DNA of 64,000 nt from Rhodoplanes serenus. Its GTDB lineage: Bacteria; Pseudomonadota; Alphaproteobacteria; Rhizobiales; Xanthobacteraceae. The DNA lies in assembly GCA_945893145.1 (NCBI GenBank), contig CAMDDZ010000017.1, positions 17,283 through 81,282 of the forward strand, given 5' to 3'. The position numbers and the translations under genes are program-made. The notes beneath the pieces are model-generated. The model saw only the letters and a list, made by a program, of their open reading frames with translations, had not been told where the DNA came from and did no database searches. Shown in pieces: positions 18,237 through 27,823 of the stretch; position 1 is the stretch's first letter; every line of letters starts with the position of its first letter.

Positions 18237-19925
18237 TCAACCCGTGCCTTTGGGGATAATCGGCAGCAGCAAGTATGATTCATATTCCCCGCCGGCGTAG
18301 ATCGTGTTGCTGCCGACATTGTAGTCGGCGTGATAGTGCAAATAGGACTGGCTGCCGACGCCGTCGCGCGGCTGCACGTCGAGCCGAATGCGGTGGCCCT
18401 TCTTGAACACCATCGAGGTCGGCCAGATCTCGACATCGACCTTCACGATCTCGCCGGGCTTCAGCCAAAGCCGCCGCGTGTGCTTGTGATAAGGCCGGTA
18501 CGGCAGCGACAAATCCAGATCGAGTTCGCGATGCGACGCGCGCAGCCAGCCCTTGGCGACCGGCACCGGCGCGCCCTGCTGCCCGGTTTCCATGATCTCG
18601 TTGCCGCCGGCGTCGAAGTTGCGCAGCGTCAGGAACAGGTCCATGTCCTCGCTCTCGCTCGACACGTAGAAGGTCGCAGCGAGCGGGCCCGTCACTTCGA
18701 CGTCCTCGGCGAGCGGCGGCGTTTCGAGCGCAATGCCCATACCGGGCTTGATCCCGCCGCCCATCACTTGCGACGAGGCGGCCGAAGTCGAGCCCATCGA
18801 CCCGAGATTGAACGACGGATAGGTGCAGGAGCTTGCTTTCGCGGGCTTCTCTGTCACCAACGAACCGGCGCGCGGCTCCTTGCCGTTGGCCGCCTTCGCA
18901 ATATCGAAATAATACTTGGTCCACTGTGTGCGCTTGAGCGGCCACTCGTGCTCATCGCGCCACTCGATCTCGTCCTTGCCTTTGCGGATCGCAAGCTTCA
19001 CCGGAGGTTCGCCCATCACGCCGTTGTCGATGCCGCGCAGCCAGTAATCGAAGAAGCGGAGCTGATCGCGCTTGCCCTCCTCGGTGTAGAACGGATGCAC
19101 GTGCGATCCGTTGTGAATGCGAAGCTTCTTGTGCTTCGAGGCCGCGCGCAGATAGGCCTCGGTGTTGCCACGCAAATGCAACGCGAAGCCGGTCCAATTG
19201 CCGACCGTGAGCATCGGCACGGTGATCTTGTCCCACTGCGCCTGCGCGCCGCTTAAGCGACCGCTGTCGAGATTGCTGTGCAGCCAGTTCCACAACGTGT
19301 TGGTCTGCCAGCCATCCGGCTGATGTCGAGCGGCGCGGCCCATGACGTGATGCATCAGGTGCGCGGTGAACCAATTGGTCATGAACACGCTCAAGATGCC
19401 GCCGTGGAACAGCGCGTCACGATAGATGTCGGCGAAGCCTTCCCAGGGAATGATGGCCTTCAGCGACGGCGGCTGGAGATTGGCGACGAACCATTGGTTG
19501 ATCGCGAAATAGGAAATGCCCGACAGCCCGACCTTGCCGTTGCACCAGGGCTGCGCCGCCGCCCACTCGATCGCGTCGTAGAAATCAATCGCTTCCCCGA
19601 GCGACCACGGCTCGCACTGGCCGGGCGACTTGCCGCTGCCGCGGCCATCGACGCGCACGGCCGCATAGCCGCGCGGCACCCACCATTCCGGGGTGACGGT
19701 CTCCCAATTCATGTTGGGCGTGGCTTTTTCCTCGAGCGCCGCCGGCGGCACCCAGAGCTTGTCCTTCTGATAGGGCCCGAGGTTGAGGACCGCCGGAAAT
19801 TTGCCGCCGTCGTCGGGCCGGAACACATCGGCCTTCAGCTGTGCGCCGTCGCGCATCTGCACATCGACGTCGCGCTCGATCAGGAGCTTGTAAGCGGTCG
19901 CGGACGGTATGACTTCAACGTTCAT
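18237..19925 (-). CDS. CocE/NonD-family serine hydrolase (X-Pro dipeptidyl-peptidase S15 type)
   Basis: 562 residues. The N-terminal alpha/beta-hydrolase domain has GRGSGKSPG near the oxyanion region and the nucleophile motif GLSGIS with Ser at about residue 135; the C-terminal half is the jelly-roll domain of this family (DVEVTGPLAATFYVSS). Members cleave esters or amide/X-Pro bonds, as in cocaine esterase. No signal peptide, so cytosolic. Between three receptor genes and tctBA, it may hydrolyse an imported ester or amide; that is inference from context. Confidence 0.88.
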   Translation of the reverse strand: MNVEVIPSATAYKLLIERDVDVQMRDGAQLKADVFRPDDGGKFPAVLNLGPYQKDKLWVPPAALEEKATPNMNWETVTPEWWVPRGYAAVRVDGRGSGKSPGQCEPWSLGEAIDFYDAIEWAAAQPWCNGKVGLSGISYFAINQWFVANLQPPSLKAIIPWEGFADIYRDALFHGGILSVFMTNWFTAHLMHHVMGRAARHQPDGWQTNTLWNWLHSNLDSGRLSGAQAQWDKITVPMLTVGNWTGFALHLRGNTEAYLRAASKHKKLRIHNGSHVHPFYTEEGKRDQLRFFDYWLRGIDNGVMGEPPVKLAIRKGKDEIEWRDEHEWPLKRTQWTKYYFDIAKAANGKEPRAGSLVTEKPAKASSCTYPSFNLGSMGSTSAASSQVMGGGIKPGMGIALETPPLAEDVEVTGPLAATFYVSSESEDMDLFLTLRNFDAGGNEIMETGQQGAPVPVAKGWLRASHRELDLDLSLPYRPYHKHTRRLWLKPGEIVKVDVEIWPTSMVFKKGHRIRLDVQPRDGVGSQSYLHYHADYNVGSNTIYAGGEYESYLLLPIIPKGTG

Positions 19926-19967
19926 AGTAAGCCTTCGACTTCACTCGCCGCGTTTTCCCGGCCTTAT

Positions 19968-20116
19968 GCTGAGGAGCCGCCGAAAGCGGCGTCTCGAAGG
20001 TCGCAAGTCGGGTCTACCCGACTTGCGCAAATTAAGTTGCCGATCTCGGATAAACTCGAGATCGGCGGGCCGCCCCATCCTTCGAGACGCGGTCCTCCGG
20101 ACCGCTCCTCAGGATG
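19968..20116. repeat. Nested palindromic intergenic element (repeat C)
   Basis: Outer arms CTGAGGAGC (19969-19977) with GCTCCTCAG (20104-20112) and CGTCTCGAAGG (19990-20000) with CCTTCGAGACG (20079-20089) enclose two perfect hairpins: GCAAGTCGGGT/ACCCGACTTGC (20003-20026) and GCCGATCTCG/CGAGATCGGC (20039-20066). The cloverleaf-like layout is too regular to be chance. It lies between a Bug receptor gene and the CocE gene, same strand. Confidence 0.8.
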
Positions 20117-20135
20117 AGAGCGGAGCACCCGCTGC

Positions 20136-21122
20136 TTAATCGGTCAGATCAATCTTCACCTCGGAGGTGATCTTGCGCCAGGTGTCGAGTTCGCCGTTCA
20201 GCCAGGTTTGCGCTTCATCCAGCGACGTGCTTGGCTTCACGCTGACGAGTTGCTTGGCGAACGCCTCTTGCAAGGCGGGCGCCTTCGAAGCCTCGACAAT
20301 GGCCTTGAACAGGGTATCGAGGACCGGCTTCGGCGTCTGCGCCGGCGCGAACATGCTCTGCCAGTGCAGCGTGCCGACACCGGGGAAACCCGCCTCGGCG
20401 AGCGTCGGGACGTCGGGATAGTCCGTCAGACGCCGCTCGGCCAGCACTGCGATCGGCCTGAGCTTTCCGGCCTTGATCATCGCTGCAGCGCTCGCTGCAT
20501 TGAGGAACGCGGTATGCGCGTCGCCGACCACAAGGTCGTTGATCATGCCGGCGGCACCGGTCTTGTTCGGGATGTGGACCATGTCGACGGTCGCGCGGCG
20601 GCCGAAGATTTCCATGTCGAAGTGCGGGAAGCTACCGACGCCAGCGCTGGTGTAACGCACCTTGCCGGGATTTTTCTTGGCATAGGCCACGAGTTCGCTG
20701 ACCGATTTCACGTCGAAATTCGTCGTCGTCGTGATGAGGAATGACGGATAGATCGCGAGCCGCGACACCGACACCACGCTCTTGTCGAAGTCGATCGAGA
20801 ATTTTTTCTTGAACAGCACCGGCGTGATCGCGTTGGTCGAGACGTTGCCGACGAACAGGGTGTAGCCGTCCGGCTTGGATCGGGCCATTTCCTCGATCGC
20901 CAAGATGCCGAAGGCGCCCGGCTTGCTCTCGACGACGAACTGCTGGCCAAGGATGTTCTTGAGCTGCTCGCCGAACAGGCGCGACGTGATGTCGGTCGCA
21001 CCGCCCGGCGCGTAGGGCACCAGAAGCTTGACCGGCTTCGACGGATATTTATCCTGCGCGACGGCAGCTCCACTGATGGCAAGCGCGAGTGTCGAGAGCA
21101 ACGCGAGAGTAAGCCGTTTCAT
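20136..21122 (-). CDS. Bug/TctC periplasmic solute receptor 1
   Basis: 328 residues with a Sec signal peptide (cleavage after AAVAQ-like end at about 23) and the Bug signatures: YPSKPVKLLVPYAPGG near the mature N-terminus, YTSAGVGSFPHF in the middle and the domain-closing C-terminal helix. Bug proteins bind carboxylates through water-bridged contacts and deliver them to TctAB. It is the last of three receptor genes in a row on the minus strand. Confidence 0.92.
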   Translation of the reverse strand: MKRLTLALLSTLALAISGAAVAQDKYPSKPVKLLVPYAPGGATDITSRLFGEQLKNILGQQFVVESKPGAFGILAIEEMARSKPDGYTLFVGNVSTNAITPVLFKKKFSIDFDKSVVSVSRLAIYPSFLITTTTNFDVKSVSELVAYAKKNPGKVRYTSAGVGSFPHFDMEIFGRRATVDMVHIPNKTGAAGMINDLVVGDAHTAFLNAASAAAMIKAGKLRPIAVLAERRLTDYPDVPTLAEAGFPGVGTLHWQSMFAPAQTPKPVLDTLFKAIVEASKAPALQEAFAKQLVSVKPSTSLDEAQTWLNGELDTWRKITSEVKIDLTD

Positions 21123-21167
21123 GTCATTCTCCCCTTCGGGTTTATCGGATTGCGTTCCGGCCGCGGA

Positions 21168-22130
21168 TCATTCCGGTTTCAGCTTGGCCGCCTTCGCCAG
21201 CGCCCCTTGCACCACGATGTCGTCCCTGACGTAAGCGCCGAACTCGGCCGGGGTCATCGGCATGGGCTCAACATCGAGCGTGGCAAGCCGATCGCGCAGG
21301 GCCGGCGTCTGGAGCGCCTTCATGGTCGCCTGATGCAACCGCTCGACAATCGCCTGCGGCGTCTTCGCGGGCAGAAAAATGCCGAGCCACAGCGCATAAT
21401 CGGAATTCGGATAGCCGGCCTCCAGCGTCGTCGGCATGTCCGGCAGCGCGGATGCGCGCTCCTTGCCGCTAACCGCAAGCGCAATCAGCCGTCCGTCGCG
21501 GATTTCAGGCAACGCCACCGCGATCGGCGAGAACGCAAAGTCGATGCGGCCCGAGGCCAGTTCGGGGCGGAATCCACCGCCTCGGAACGGCACGTGGATA
21601 GCGTCGAAGCCCGCGCTCAGGCGGAAGCGTTCGGCGGTCATGTGCGTGGTCGAGCCCACCCCGGCCGAGGCATAGGTCAGCGGCTTCGACTTGGCGAGCG
21701 CGACAAACTCCTGAAGCGTCTTGATGCCCTTGGACGGAGCGACGAGCAGCACCGTCGGCATCCGTCCGAACGCGGCAACGGCCGCGAAGTCGCGCGTCAC
21801 GTCATATGAAATGTTGGGATAGAGCGCAGGCGTAATGGCGAGCGACGTCGAATGGGCGAGGATCGTGTAGCCGTCGGGATCGGCGGTCGCGACCGCCGCA
21901 GTGCCGAGGGTCCCGCCGGCGCCGCCGCGGTTCTCGACCACGATCTGCTGACCGAGTTCAATCGAGAGCTGGTTGAACACCAACCGCGATACCACGTCGG
22001 TGCCGGAGCCTGGCGCAAACGGCAGGATCGCGCGGATCGGCCGCGACGGCCACACCTCAGCGGATGCGCCGTTGTGCCAGCCGACCACGAGGCACGACGC
22101 CCACAGCAATGCCGCGATCAGTCGCTGCAT
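21168..22130 (-). CDS. Bug/TctC periplasmic solute receptor 2
   Basis: 320 residues, signal peptide ending near GASAE, then WPSRPIRAILPFAPGSGTD, PDGYTILAHS and YASAGVGSTTHM, all standard Bug positions. Second of the tandem trio; 45 bases separate it from receptor 1. Sequence divergence from its neighbours suggests different ligands rather than recent duplication. Confidence 0.92.
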   Translation of the reverse strand: MQRLIAALLWASCLVVGWHNGASAEVWPSRPIRAILPFAPGSGTDVVSRLVFNQLSIELGQQIVVENRGGAGGTLGTAAVATADPDGYTILAHSTSLAITPALYPNISYDVTRDFAAVAAFGRMPTVLLVAPSKGIKTLQEFVALAKSKPLTYASAGVGSTTHMTAERFRLSAGFDAIHVPFRGGGFRPELASGRIDFAFSPIAVALPEIRDGRLIALAVSGKERASALPDMPTTLEAGYPNSDYALWLGIFLPAKTPQAIVERLHQATMKALQTPALRDRLATLDVEPMPMTPAEFGAYVRDDIVVQGALAKAAKLKPE

Positions 22131-22197
22131 GATTGGCTTCCAGCAGGCTCGCTCGACATCTGATGCCTCTCACCACGACGACGCGGTGGCCGCAGCG

Positions 22198-23169
22198 CTA
22201 CTGCTTCTCGATACCCGCTTGCTGGGCGAGTTTCTCGGTGTCCAGCACGTCGGCCTTGAAGTATTTCTCAAACTCAGGCTGCGTCATGATCAGCGGCTCA
22301 ATGCCGAGCTTCGCCAAGCGCTCTCTAACGGTCGGGTCTTGCAGGGCCTTCTGTGTCTCCTGATAGAGCCGGTCCACGATGTCGCGCGGTGTCTTCAACG
22401 GCACGAAGATGCCGTTCCAGAAGGCGTAGTTCGCGGCCGGCAATCCGATCTCGGCAACGGTGGGCACATCGGGCAATTGCGGCGCGCGCTTGTTGGAGCT
22501 CACCGCGAGCGCAACAACCGTGCCTTGCTTGATTTGCGGAAGCGCCGGCGCGATCGGCAGGAAATAGAAGTCGATGCGGCCGGCCATCACTTCGGTCAGC
22601 GCTTCGACCGGCCCCTTGAACGGCACGTGCTGCGCCTTGATGCCGGCGGCGATGCGGAATTTTTCCGCGGCCAGATGCGAAGCCGCGCCGATGCCAGCCG
22701 AAGCGAAGTTCAATTCACCAGGCCTGGCCTTAGCGGCGGCGATCAGGTCGGCAGCGGTCTTGTAGCCTTTGGACGGCGCGGCAACCAACACGCTTGGCGA
22801 AATCCCGGCCGCGCTCACCGGGATAAAATCGTTCAGCGTATCGTAAGGCAGCGTCTTGTGCGTGACGTAAGACGCGCTGAACGTCGCCGAGTGAAACAGG
22901 ATGGTGTAGCCGTCGGGCGTCGCCCGCGCGGCCTGGCCGACGCCGATGGTGCCGCCGGCGCCGGGACGGCTCTCGATCACGATCGGCTGGCCGAGCTGCT
23001 TGGAAAGCTGCTCGAACAAAATGCGGCCGGTGATGTCGTTGGCGTTGCCGGGCGCGAACGGGATGATCGCGATGATGTTGCGCGTCGGCCAGCTTTGCGC
23101 TGCCGCAAACCCGCTGGCGATCAGGATTGCGCCCGCGAGCCCCGCACTGGCGAGTTTCGCCACTCTCAT
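22198..23169 (-). CDS. Bug/TctC periplasmic solute receptor 3
   Basis: 323 residues from the ATG at 23169, which has a good GGGAGG ribosome site; the longer frame to 23439 is not coding in character. Signal peptide ends near FAAAQ; the mature part has IIPFAPGNANDITGR and FASAGIGAASHLAAE. It closely resembles receptor 5 (38255-39232), sharing HVPFKG/HIPFRG and GRIDFYF segments, so these two form a paralogous pair. Confidence 0.92.
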   Translation of the reverse strand: MRVAKLASAGLAGAILIASGFAAAQSWPTRNIIAIIPFAPGNANDITGRILFEQLSKQLGQPIVIESRPGAGGTIGVGQAARATPDGYTILFHSATFSASYVTHKTLPYDTLNDFIPVSAAGISPSVLVAAPSKGYKTAADLIAAAKARPGELNFASAGIGAASHLAAEKFRIAAGIKAQHVPFKGPVEALTEVMAGRIDFYFLPIAPALPQIKQGTVVALAVSSNKRAPQLPDVPTVAEIGLPAANYAFWNGIFVPLKTPRDIVDRLYQETQKALQDPTVRERLAKLGIEPLIMTQPEFEKYFKADVLDTEKLAQQAGIEKQ

Positions 23170-23465
23170 AGATCCTCCCGGCCGTGTTGTTCTGGTTCTG
23201 GGATCGTTGTCCCACCGGCGAGTTTGGCACGGTGGGCAACGAATTGTCACCCTGGAGAGACCTGCGACATCTCGCTGCCGTGCCGGTATTTTGCGGCATA
23301 CAGCGGCGCTCAGCCTCTGTATGGTCTTGCTGTGAACAGCACCACGGCTCCTGACGTGTAATGCATGACAAATAGGCAGCGCTGGAGGACAATCACCGCT
23401 GGCCGACAAGTCTTCAGCCAGCGAGTCTCCAGCCAACAAGTCTGCCGCAATTCGGTTTTGGCCCC

Positions 23466-23933
23466 ATGATGCGTTCCGTCCCCGTCTTGATGTTGCTCAC
23501 GGCGCTCGGCCTGTCCGCCATGCCGTCGCAGGCCCATGCCCAAAACGCCACCCAAGCCACTCCGCCGAACAATCAAAAGATGTTCGATACGAAGGGCCTG
23601 AAGCTCGATTATGACGCGTCCGCGTTCCGGCCTCAGGCGGCGACGGGAATTCCTGCCACGCCGCGTGCGCGGCTGCGGCAGACCCCAACCGTGACGCCGG
23701 AACCGCTTGGGCGAGTTCGGCTCGAAAATGGCAGCTTCGGATTCGACTCCGAGACGCGGATGAAGGCCAACGAATTTCCCGATGGCCAGCGGACGCTCAA
23801 CATCGAGCCAACCAAGCGACAAGCGCCATCTTATCTCGGCCTGTCACTGACGGTGCCGAACGAGACCAAGCAGTTTCCGCTTCCGGTCCCGCAGGCGGGG
23901 CCACCCTCGCTATTTAACCGCACCCCGGATTGA
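23466..23933 (+). CDS. Small secreted protein of unknown function
   Basis: 155 residues with a Sec signal peptide (hydrophobic core, cleavage near AHAQ, residue 26). The mature part is Pro/Thr/Gln-rich with no recognised domain; phrases such as NGSFGFDSETRMKANEFPDG have the feel of a periplasmic proteobacterial orphan. It ends just before the ABC receptor gene on the same strand, so the two may be co-transcribed. Confidence 0.6.
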   Translation: MMRSVPVLMLLTALGLSAMPSQAHAQNATQATPPNNQKMFDTKGLKLDYDASAFRPQAATGIPATPRARLRQTPTVTPEPLGRVRLENGSFGFDSETRMKANEFPDGQRTLNIEPTKRQAPSYLGLSLTVPNETKQFPLPVPQAGPPSLFNRTPD

Positions 23934-23995
23934 TTGCATCGCTGCTTGCTCGCCGTAAGATGCGCCCCGACGAGAACGCGCATTCGGAGAGAGCT

Positions 23996-25054
23996 ATGTC
24001 GCGGCGCGACGTCTGGAAATTCGGTTGGAGCCGGCGCTGCGCAATCGCCGCGCTGCTGCTCGGTTTGGCGAGCGCGCAGGCCGCGGCCCAAGCCGACGCA
24101 TCGTCGATCTATATGTACCAAGGCGCCGCCCGCGACGCGCAGCTCGTCGCCAAGGCGCGGCAGGAAGGCACGCTCCTGTTTTACACTTCGATGGCGCCGT
24201 CGGAGTCCAGCCGCCTCGGCCAGGCGTTTGAAAAGAAATACGGCATCAAGGTTCAGATCTGGCGCAATTTGAGCGAGGCAGTGCTGCAGCGGACTCTTAC
24301 CGAGGCTCGCGCGCAGCGCCACAGCGTCGATGTGATCGAAACCAACAGCCCCGAAGTCGAGGTGATGGCGCAGGAGGGCCTCGTCGCCGAGTTCTTCAGC
24401 CCGCACATCGCCAACCTACACAGCTTTGCACTCGCACCGCATCGCAAGTGGGTGAGCGATCGCGTCAACCTGTTCGTGGTCGGCTTCAATACCGCCAAAG
24501 TGAAGCGCGCTGACATACCCGCGACCTATGAGGGTTTTCTCGACCCGAAATGGAAGGACAAGCTCGGCATCGAGGCGACCGATCAGGAGTGGCTCGGCGC
24601 GATCATCAAATATTGGGGCGAAGAGCGCGGCATGGCGTTCTTCCGCAAGCTCGCCGCGCAGAAACCCGATATGCGCAAGGGCCATGTCCTGCTGGCGCAG
24701 CTTATCGGCGCCGGAGAGATTCCAGTTGGGCTCACCGCCTATTCGGCCAATATCGACTCGATCAAACAGAAGGGCGGTCCGGTGGACTGGGTCGCGGTCG
24801 AGCCGCTGGTCGGCCGGCCGCAAGGCATGGCGCTCGCGAAGAGCGCGCCGCATCCTCACGCCGCGCTGTTGTTCGCCGATTTCGTGCTGTCGCCCGAGGG
24901 CATGACCTTGCTCAACGACATGGGCCGGGTGCCGACCGGCAAGAGCGTCAAGACCGTGATGGACACGACCAAATTCATCATGATCGACCCGACCACGGTG
25001 AACGCCGAGCAGGACAAATGGCTGAAGGTCTGGAACGAGGTGTTCCTGAAGTAG
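23996..25054 (+). CDS. Periplasmic binding protein of an iron-type (FbpA-like, bacterial SBP class 1/6) ABC importer
   Basis: About 352 residues. I use the ATG at 23996 (GGAGAG upstream), giving a signal peptide that ends near AAAQA. The fold is the FbpA/thiamine-type: LLFYTSMAPSESSRLGQAFE near the N-terminus and DFVLSPEGMTLLNDMGRVPT near the C-terminus. The pair of tyrosines used by ferric-binding proteins is not evident, so the ligand may be an organic compound or phosphonate rather than iron. The likely partners are the permease and ATPase genes 1 kb downstream. Confidence 0.85.
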   Translation: MSRRDVWKFGWSRRCAIAALLLGLASAQAAAQADASSIYMYQGAARDAQLVAKARQEGTLLFYTSMAPSESSRLGQAFEKKYGIKVQIWRNLSEAVLQRTLTEARAQRHSVDVIETNSPEVEVMAQEGLVAEFFSPHIANLHSFALAPHRKWVSDRVNLFVVGFNTAKVKRADIPATYEGFLDPKWKDKLGIEATDQEWLGAIIKYWGEERGMAFFRKLAAQKPDMRKGHVLLAQLIGAGEIPVGLTAYSANIDSIKQKGGPVDWVAVEPLVGRPQGMALAKSAPHPHAALLFADFVLSPEGMTLLNDMGRVPTGKSVKTVMDTTKFIMIDPTTVNAEQDKWLKVWNEVFLK

Positions 25055-25066
25055 CGGACGATTCCG

Positions 25067-25852
25067 CTACATCATCTTCTCGGCAACCGCGCGGGTCGCC
25101 TTGATAACGTCCATCATCGCGGGCGTCGGATCACCCAATGTCACCAGGCTGAGGACCTGCTCAACCGGCTGATCGGTCGTGATCTCGGTAATTCCGCGTT
25201 GCTTCAGCAACGCGAGCTGCGCGGTCCCGATCGCACCGGGCTCCTGCTCGACGATTTGAACCAGTTGTACCGGGGTCTTGGTGTAGATTTTGTTTGGAGC
25301 GCTCGTCTGTTTGCCGTCGAGCAGCGCTGCTTCGACCGCCACCGTAAGGCCGCCGCCGCCGCCGACCAGCACGACACGGATCGGCAGATCGGGGCCGCCA
25401 AGCGCTTTCCAATTGACGATCTTGCCTTGCAGGATCTGCCTGATCTGATCGAGCGTCGCCTTGCGAACTGGGTTGCTCTTGTGGATCGCGAACGCAACGC
25501 GGACACGATTGACATCGAATTCCTTCAATCGATCAAAAGACATGCCCGGCATGGATTTCTGCAACAGCGCGATCTCGGCTGAGAGTGGGGATGAAATCAT
25601 CGTCAGGTGGGTTCGGCCTTCCAGCAGCGCGATCAATCCGGGCGTCGATTTGTTGGGAATAACCGTGAGCTGCTGCCCCGAGATTGTTTCGATCTCGGAC
25701 TTGAACGGATCCATCAAGCGGCGCGCGAAAGTGGTCGAGCCCTGAATCGTGATGGGGTCAGCGAACGCAGACGACAACGAGCCAACGAACAGCGCCGCCG
25801 CCAGGACAGGCTTCAGCATGCTGACGGCGAACGATACGCGGTGGGTTGGCAT
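25067..25852 (-). CDS. PstS-like periplasmic binding-fold protein
   Basis: 261 residues with a signal peptide (cleavage near AFADP) and the PstS-type opening ITIQGSTTFARRLM, then HLTMISSPLSAEIA and VGGGGGLTVAVEAALL. It resembles phosphate-binding or PBP-like sensor proteins, but no pst permease genes are nearby. It is on the opposite strand, inserted between the ABC receptor and its presumed permease, and could be an orphan receptor or sensor. Confidence 0.8.
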   Translation of the reverse strand: MPTHRVSFAVSMLKPVLAAALFVGSLSSAFADPITIQGSTTFARRLMDPFKSEIETISGQQLTVIPNKSTPGLIALLEGRTHLTMISSPLSAEIALLQKSMPGMSFDRLKEFDVNRVRVAFAIHKSNPVRKATLDQIRQILQGKIVNWKALGGPDLPIRVVLVGGGGGLTVAVEAALLDGKQTSAPNKIYTKTPVQLVQIVEQEPGAIGTAQLALLKQRGITEITTDQPVEQVLSLVTLGDPTPAMMDVIKATRAVAEKMM

Positions 25853-26045
25853 GGATGACCTCTACGATGCCGGTCAATGACCGAAGGTTTCGGCGGAGAA
25901 TTCGTTTCAAAGCGTCGCGCGTTATGATGAATCATTTGCTAACAACGGCTGCGGTGCGGCGGCTGCCGAACCCAAACTCTGAGACCTCACGCCGTGGCGC
26001 TTCGTTGCGCCCGCTCGACGGCGGGTGATACCCTGGCCACAAACT

Positions 26046-26070
26046 GGAACAACGTTCCCTATAGAGGAAC
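26046..26070 (+). promoter_or_regulatory. Operator-like motif upstream of the ABC/bicupin/EutA run
   Basis: Three half-sites in the order GGAAC-N3-GTTCC-N7-GGAAC; the 17-bp core GTTCCCTATAGAGGAAC lies at 26054-26070, 14 bases before the permease ATG. The same three-half-site layout occurs at 34950-34974 (19 of 25 bases identical). A core of the same spacing is at 52825 and a one-mismatch core lies before the IclR gene. IclR-family operators are inverted repeats of about this size, so IclR control is a reasonable inference. Confidence 0.45.
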
Positions 26071-26084
26071 GCCCAGAGGGACCG

Positions 26085-27821
26085 ATGAATTCAGCCGTGC
26101 TGGACGCGCCGGCCGCCCCGCGGCCGGGCCTGCAAATCGACACGAAATGGGTCGTGATCGGCGCATGCGTCGTGCTGGTCGCATGGCTGGCGCTGGTGCC
26201 GCTGGGCTTTCTGCTCTGGCAGAGTTTCCTGACGCCGCAGACCGCGGCGAAGTCTGCCGAGTTCACGCTCGGCAATTACGTCGAGGCCTATTCCAGCCTT
26301 GAGACGCTGCGGCTGTTCTTCAACTCGCTGCAATTCGCACTCGGCGCCGCGCTGCTCGCCTTCGTGATCGGCGGCTTCTTCGCCTGGGTGAATGAGCGCA
26401 CCAACACGCCGTTCAAGGCGCTGTTCTTCGCGCTGTCGGTGATCCCGCTGATCATTCCGGGGATTCTCTTCACCGTGTCCTGGATCCTGCTGGCGAGCCC
26501 CAAGATCGGCATCATCAACACGATACTGCAAGAGGCGTTCGGCACCAGCATTGTGTTCGTCAACATCTACTCGATGACGGGGATGATCTGGGTCGACGGC
26601 CTGCACTATTCGCCGATGGCATTCCTCCTGATGACGGCGGCATTCCGCTCCATGGACCCGTCGCTTGAGGAGTCCGCGCTGATGAGCGGCGCGACCGTGC
26701 CGCAGATCGCGTTCCGCGTGACACTCAGGCTCGCCTGGCCCGCCGTGCTGGCGTCATTGCTAATTCTGTTCGTGCGCTCGATCGAGTCCTTCGAGGTGCC
26801 GGCACTGCTCGGCCTTCCGGTCGGCATCGAGGTCTATACGTCTGCGATCTATCAGGCCGTGCATCGCTATCCGAGCCAAGTAGGCCTTGCCTCCGCCTAT
26901 GCGGTGACGTTGCTGCTGATCGCTTCGCTCGGGATCTATTTCCAGTCGCAGCTTTCATCGCAGAGCCATCGGTTCTCGACCGTGACCGGCAAGGGCTATC
27001 GCCCGCGCACCATGGACCTCGGCCGTTGGCGCTACCTGACGGCCGGATTGTTCATTCTCTATTTCTTCGTCGTGGTGGCGCTGCCGTTCCTGGTGCTGCT
27101 GTGGTCGTCGTTGCAGAAGTATTACACCGCGCCCTCGTTCGAGGCGCTGCAGCACCTCACGCTCAACTCCTACCGCACCGTGCTCGACAATCCGTCGTTC
27201 GGCACCGCGGTCTGGAACAGCCTGCTGCTCTCGCTCGGCTGCGCCACCATCGTGATGCTGGTCACGTCGGTGATCTCCTGGATCGTCATCCGCACACGGA
27301 TGCCAGGCCGCTGGCTGTTGGACAATCTCACATCGCTGCCGCTGGTGTTTCCCGGCCTGGTGCTCGGGCTGGCCATCATGGTCTGCTACCTCACCATACC
27401 AATCGGAGTGTACGGCACGATCTGGATCATGCTGATCGCCTACATCACGCGCTTCCTGCCCTATGGCATGCGCTATTCGTCGACCTCGATGCTGCAAATC
27501 CACAAGGAGCTGGAAGAGTCCGCTGCGATGAGCGGCGCGTCCTGGGGCATGACGTTCCGCCGCGTCGTCCTGCCGTTGCTCAAGCCGGGCCTGATCGCAG
27601 GCTGGATTTACGTGGTGATCGTTTCGATCCGCGAACTGTCGAGCTCGATCCTGCTCTACAGCCCGGGCTCCGAGGTGGTGTCGATTATGATCTGGGAGCT
27701 GTGGCAGAACGGACAGTATGTGGAGCTGTCTGCGCTCGGCGTCATGTTGATCGCGGCGCTATTCTGCTTCGTCCTTCTGGCGCAATTCATCGGCAAGAAG
27801 TTCGGGGTCGCGGAAGCCTAA
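26085..27821 (+). CDS. Fused ABC importer permease (FbpB-like, two permease domains)
   Basis: About 578 residues carrying two BPD-transport domains of about six membrane helices each, with the EAA loops EESALMSGATVPQIAFRVTL and EESAAMSGASWGMTFRRVVL that dock the ATPase. The ATG at 26085 has an AGAGGG ribosome site. Such fused permeases serve iron, thiamine or phosphonate-type importers. It opens a six-gene plus-strand run through the ATPase, two bicupins, amidohydrolase and EutA-like gene. Confidence 0.93.
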   Translation: MNSAVLDAPAAPRPGLQIDTKWVVIGACVVLVAWLALVPLGFLLWQSFLTPQTAAKSAEFTLGNYVEAYSSLETLRLFFNSLQFALGAALLAFVIGGFFAWVNERTNTPFKALFFALSVIPLIIPGILFTVSWILLASPKIGIINTILQEAFGTSIVFVNIYSMTGMIWVDGLHYSPMAFLLMTAAFRSMDPSLEESALMSGATVPQIAFRVTLRLAWPAVLASLLILFVRSIESFEVPALLGLPVGIEVYTSAIYQAVHRYPSQVGLASAYAVTLLLIASLGIYFQSQLSSQSHRFSTVTGKGYRPRTMDLGRWRYLTAGLFILYFFVVVALPFLVLLWSSLQKYYTAPSFEALQHLTLNSYRTVLDNPSFGTAVWNSLLLSLGCATIVMLVTSVISWIVIRTRMPGRWLLDNLTSLPLVFPGLVLGLAIMVCYLTIPIGVYGTIWIMLIAYITRFLPYGMRYSSTSMLQIHKELEESAAMSGASWGMTFRRVVLPLLKPGLIAGWIYVVIVSIRELSSSILLYSPGSEVVSIMIWELWQNGQYVELSALGVMLIAALFCFVLLAQFIGKKFGVAEA

Positions 27822-27823
27822 CC

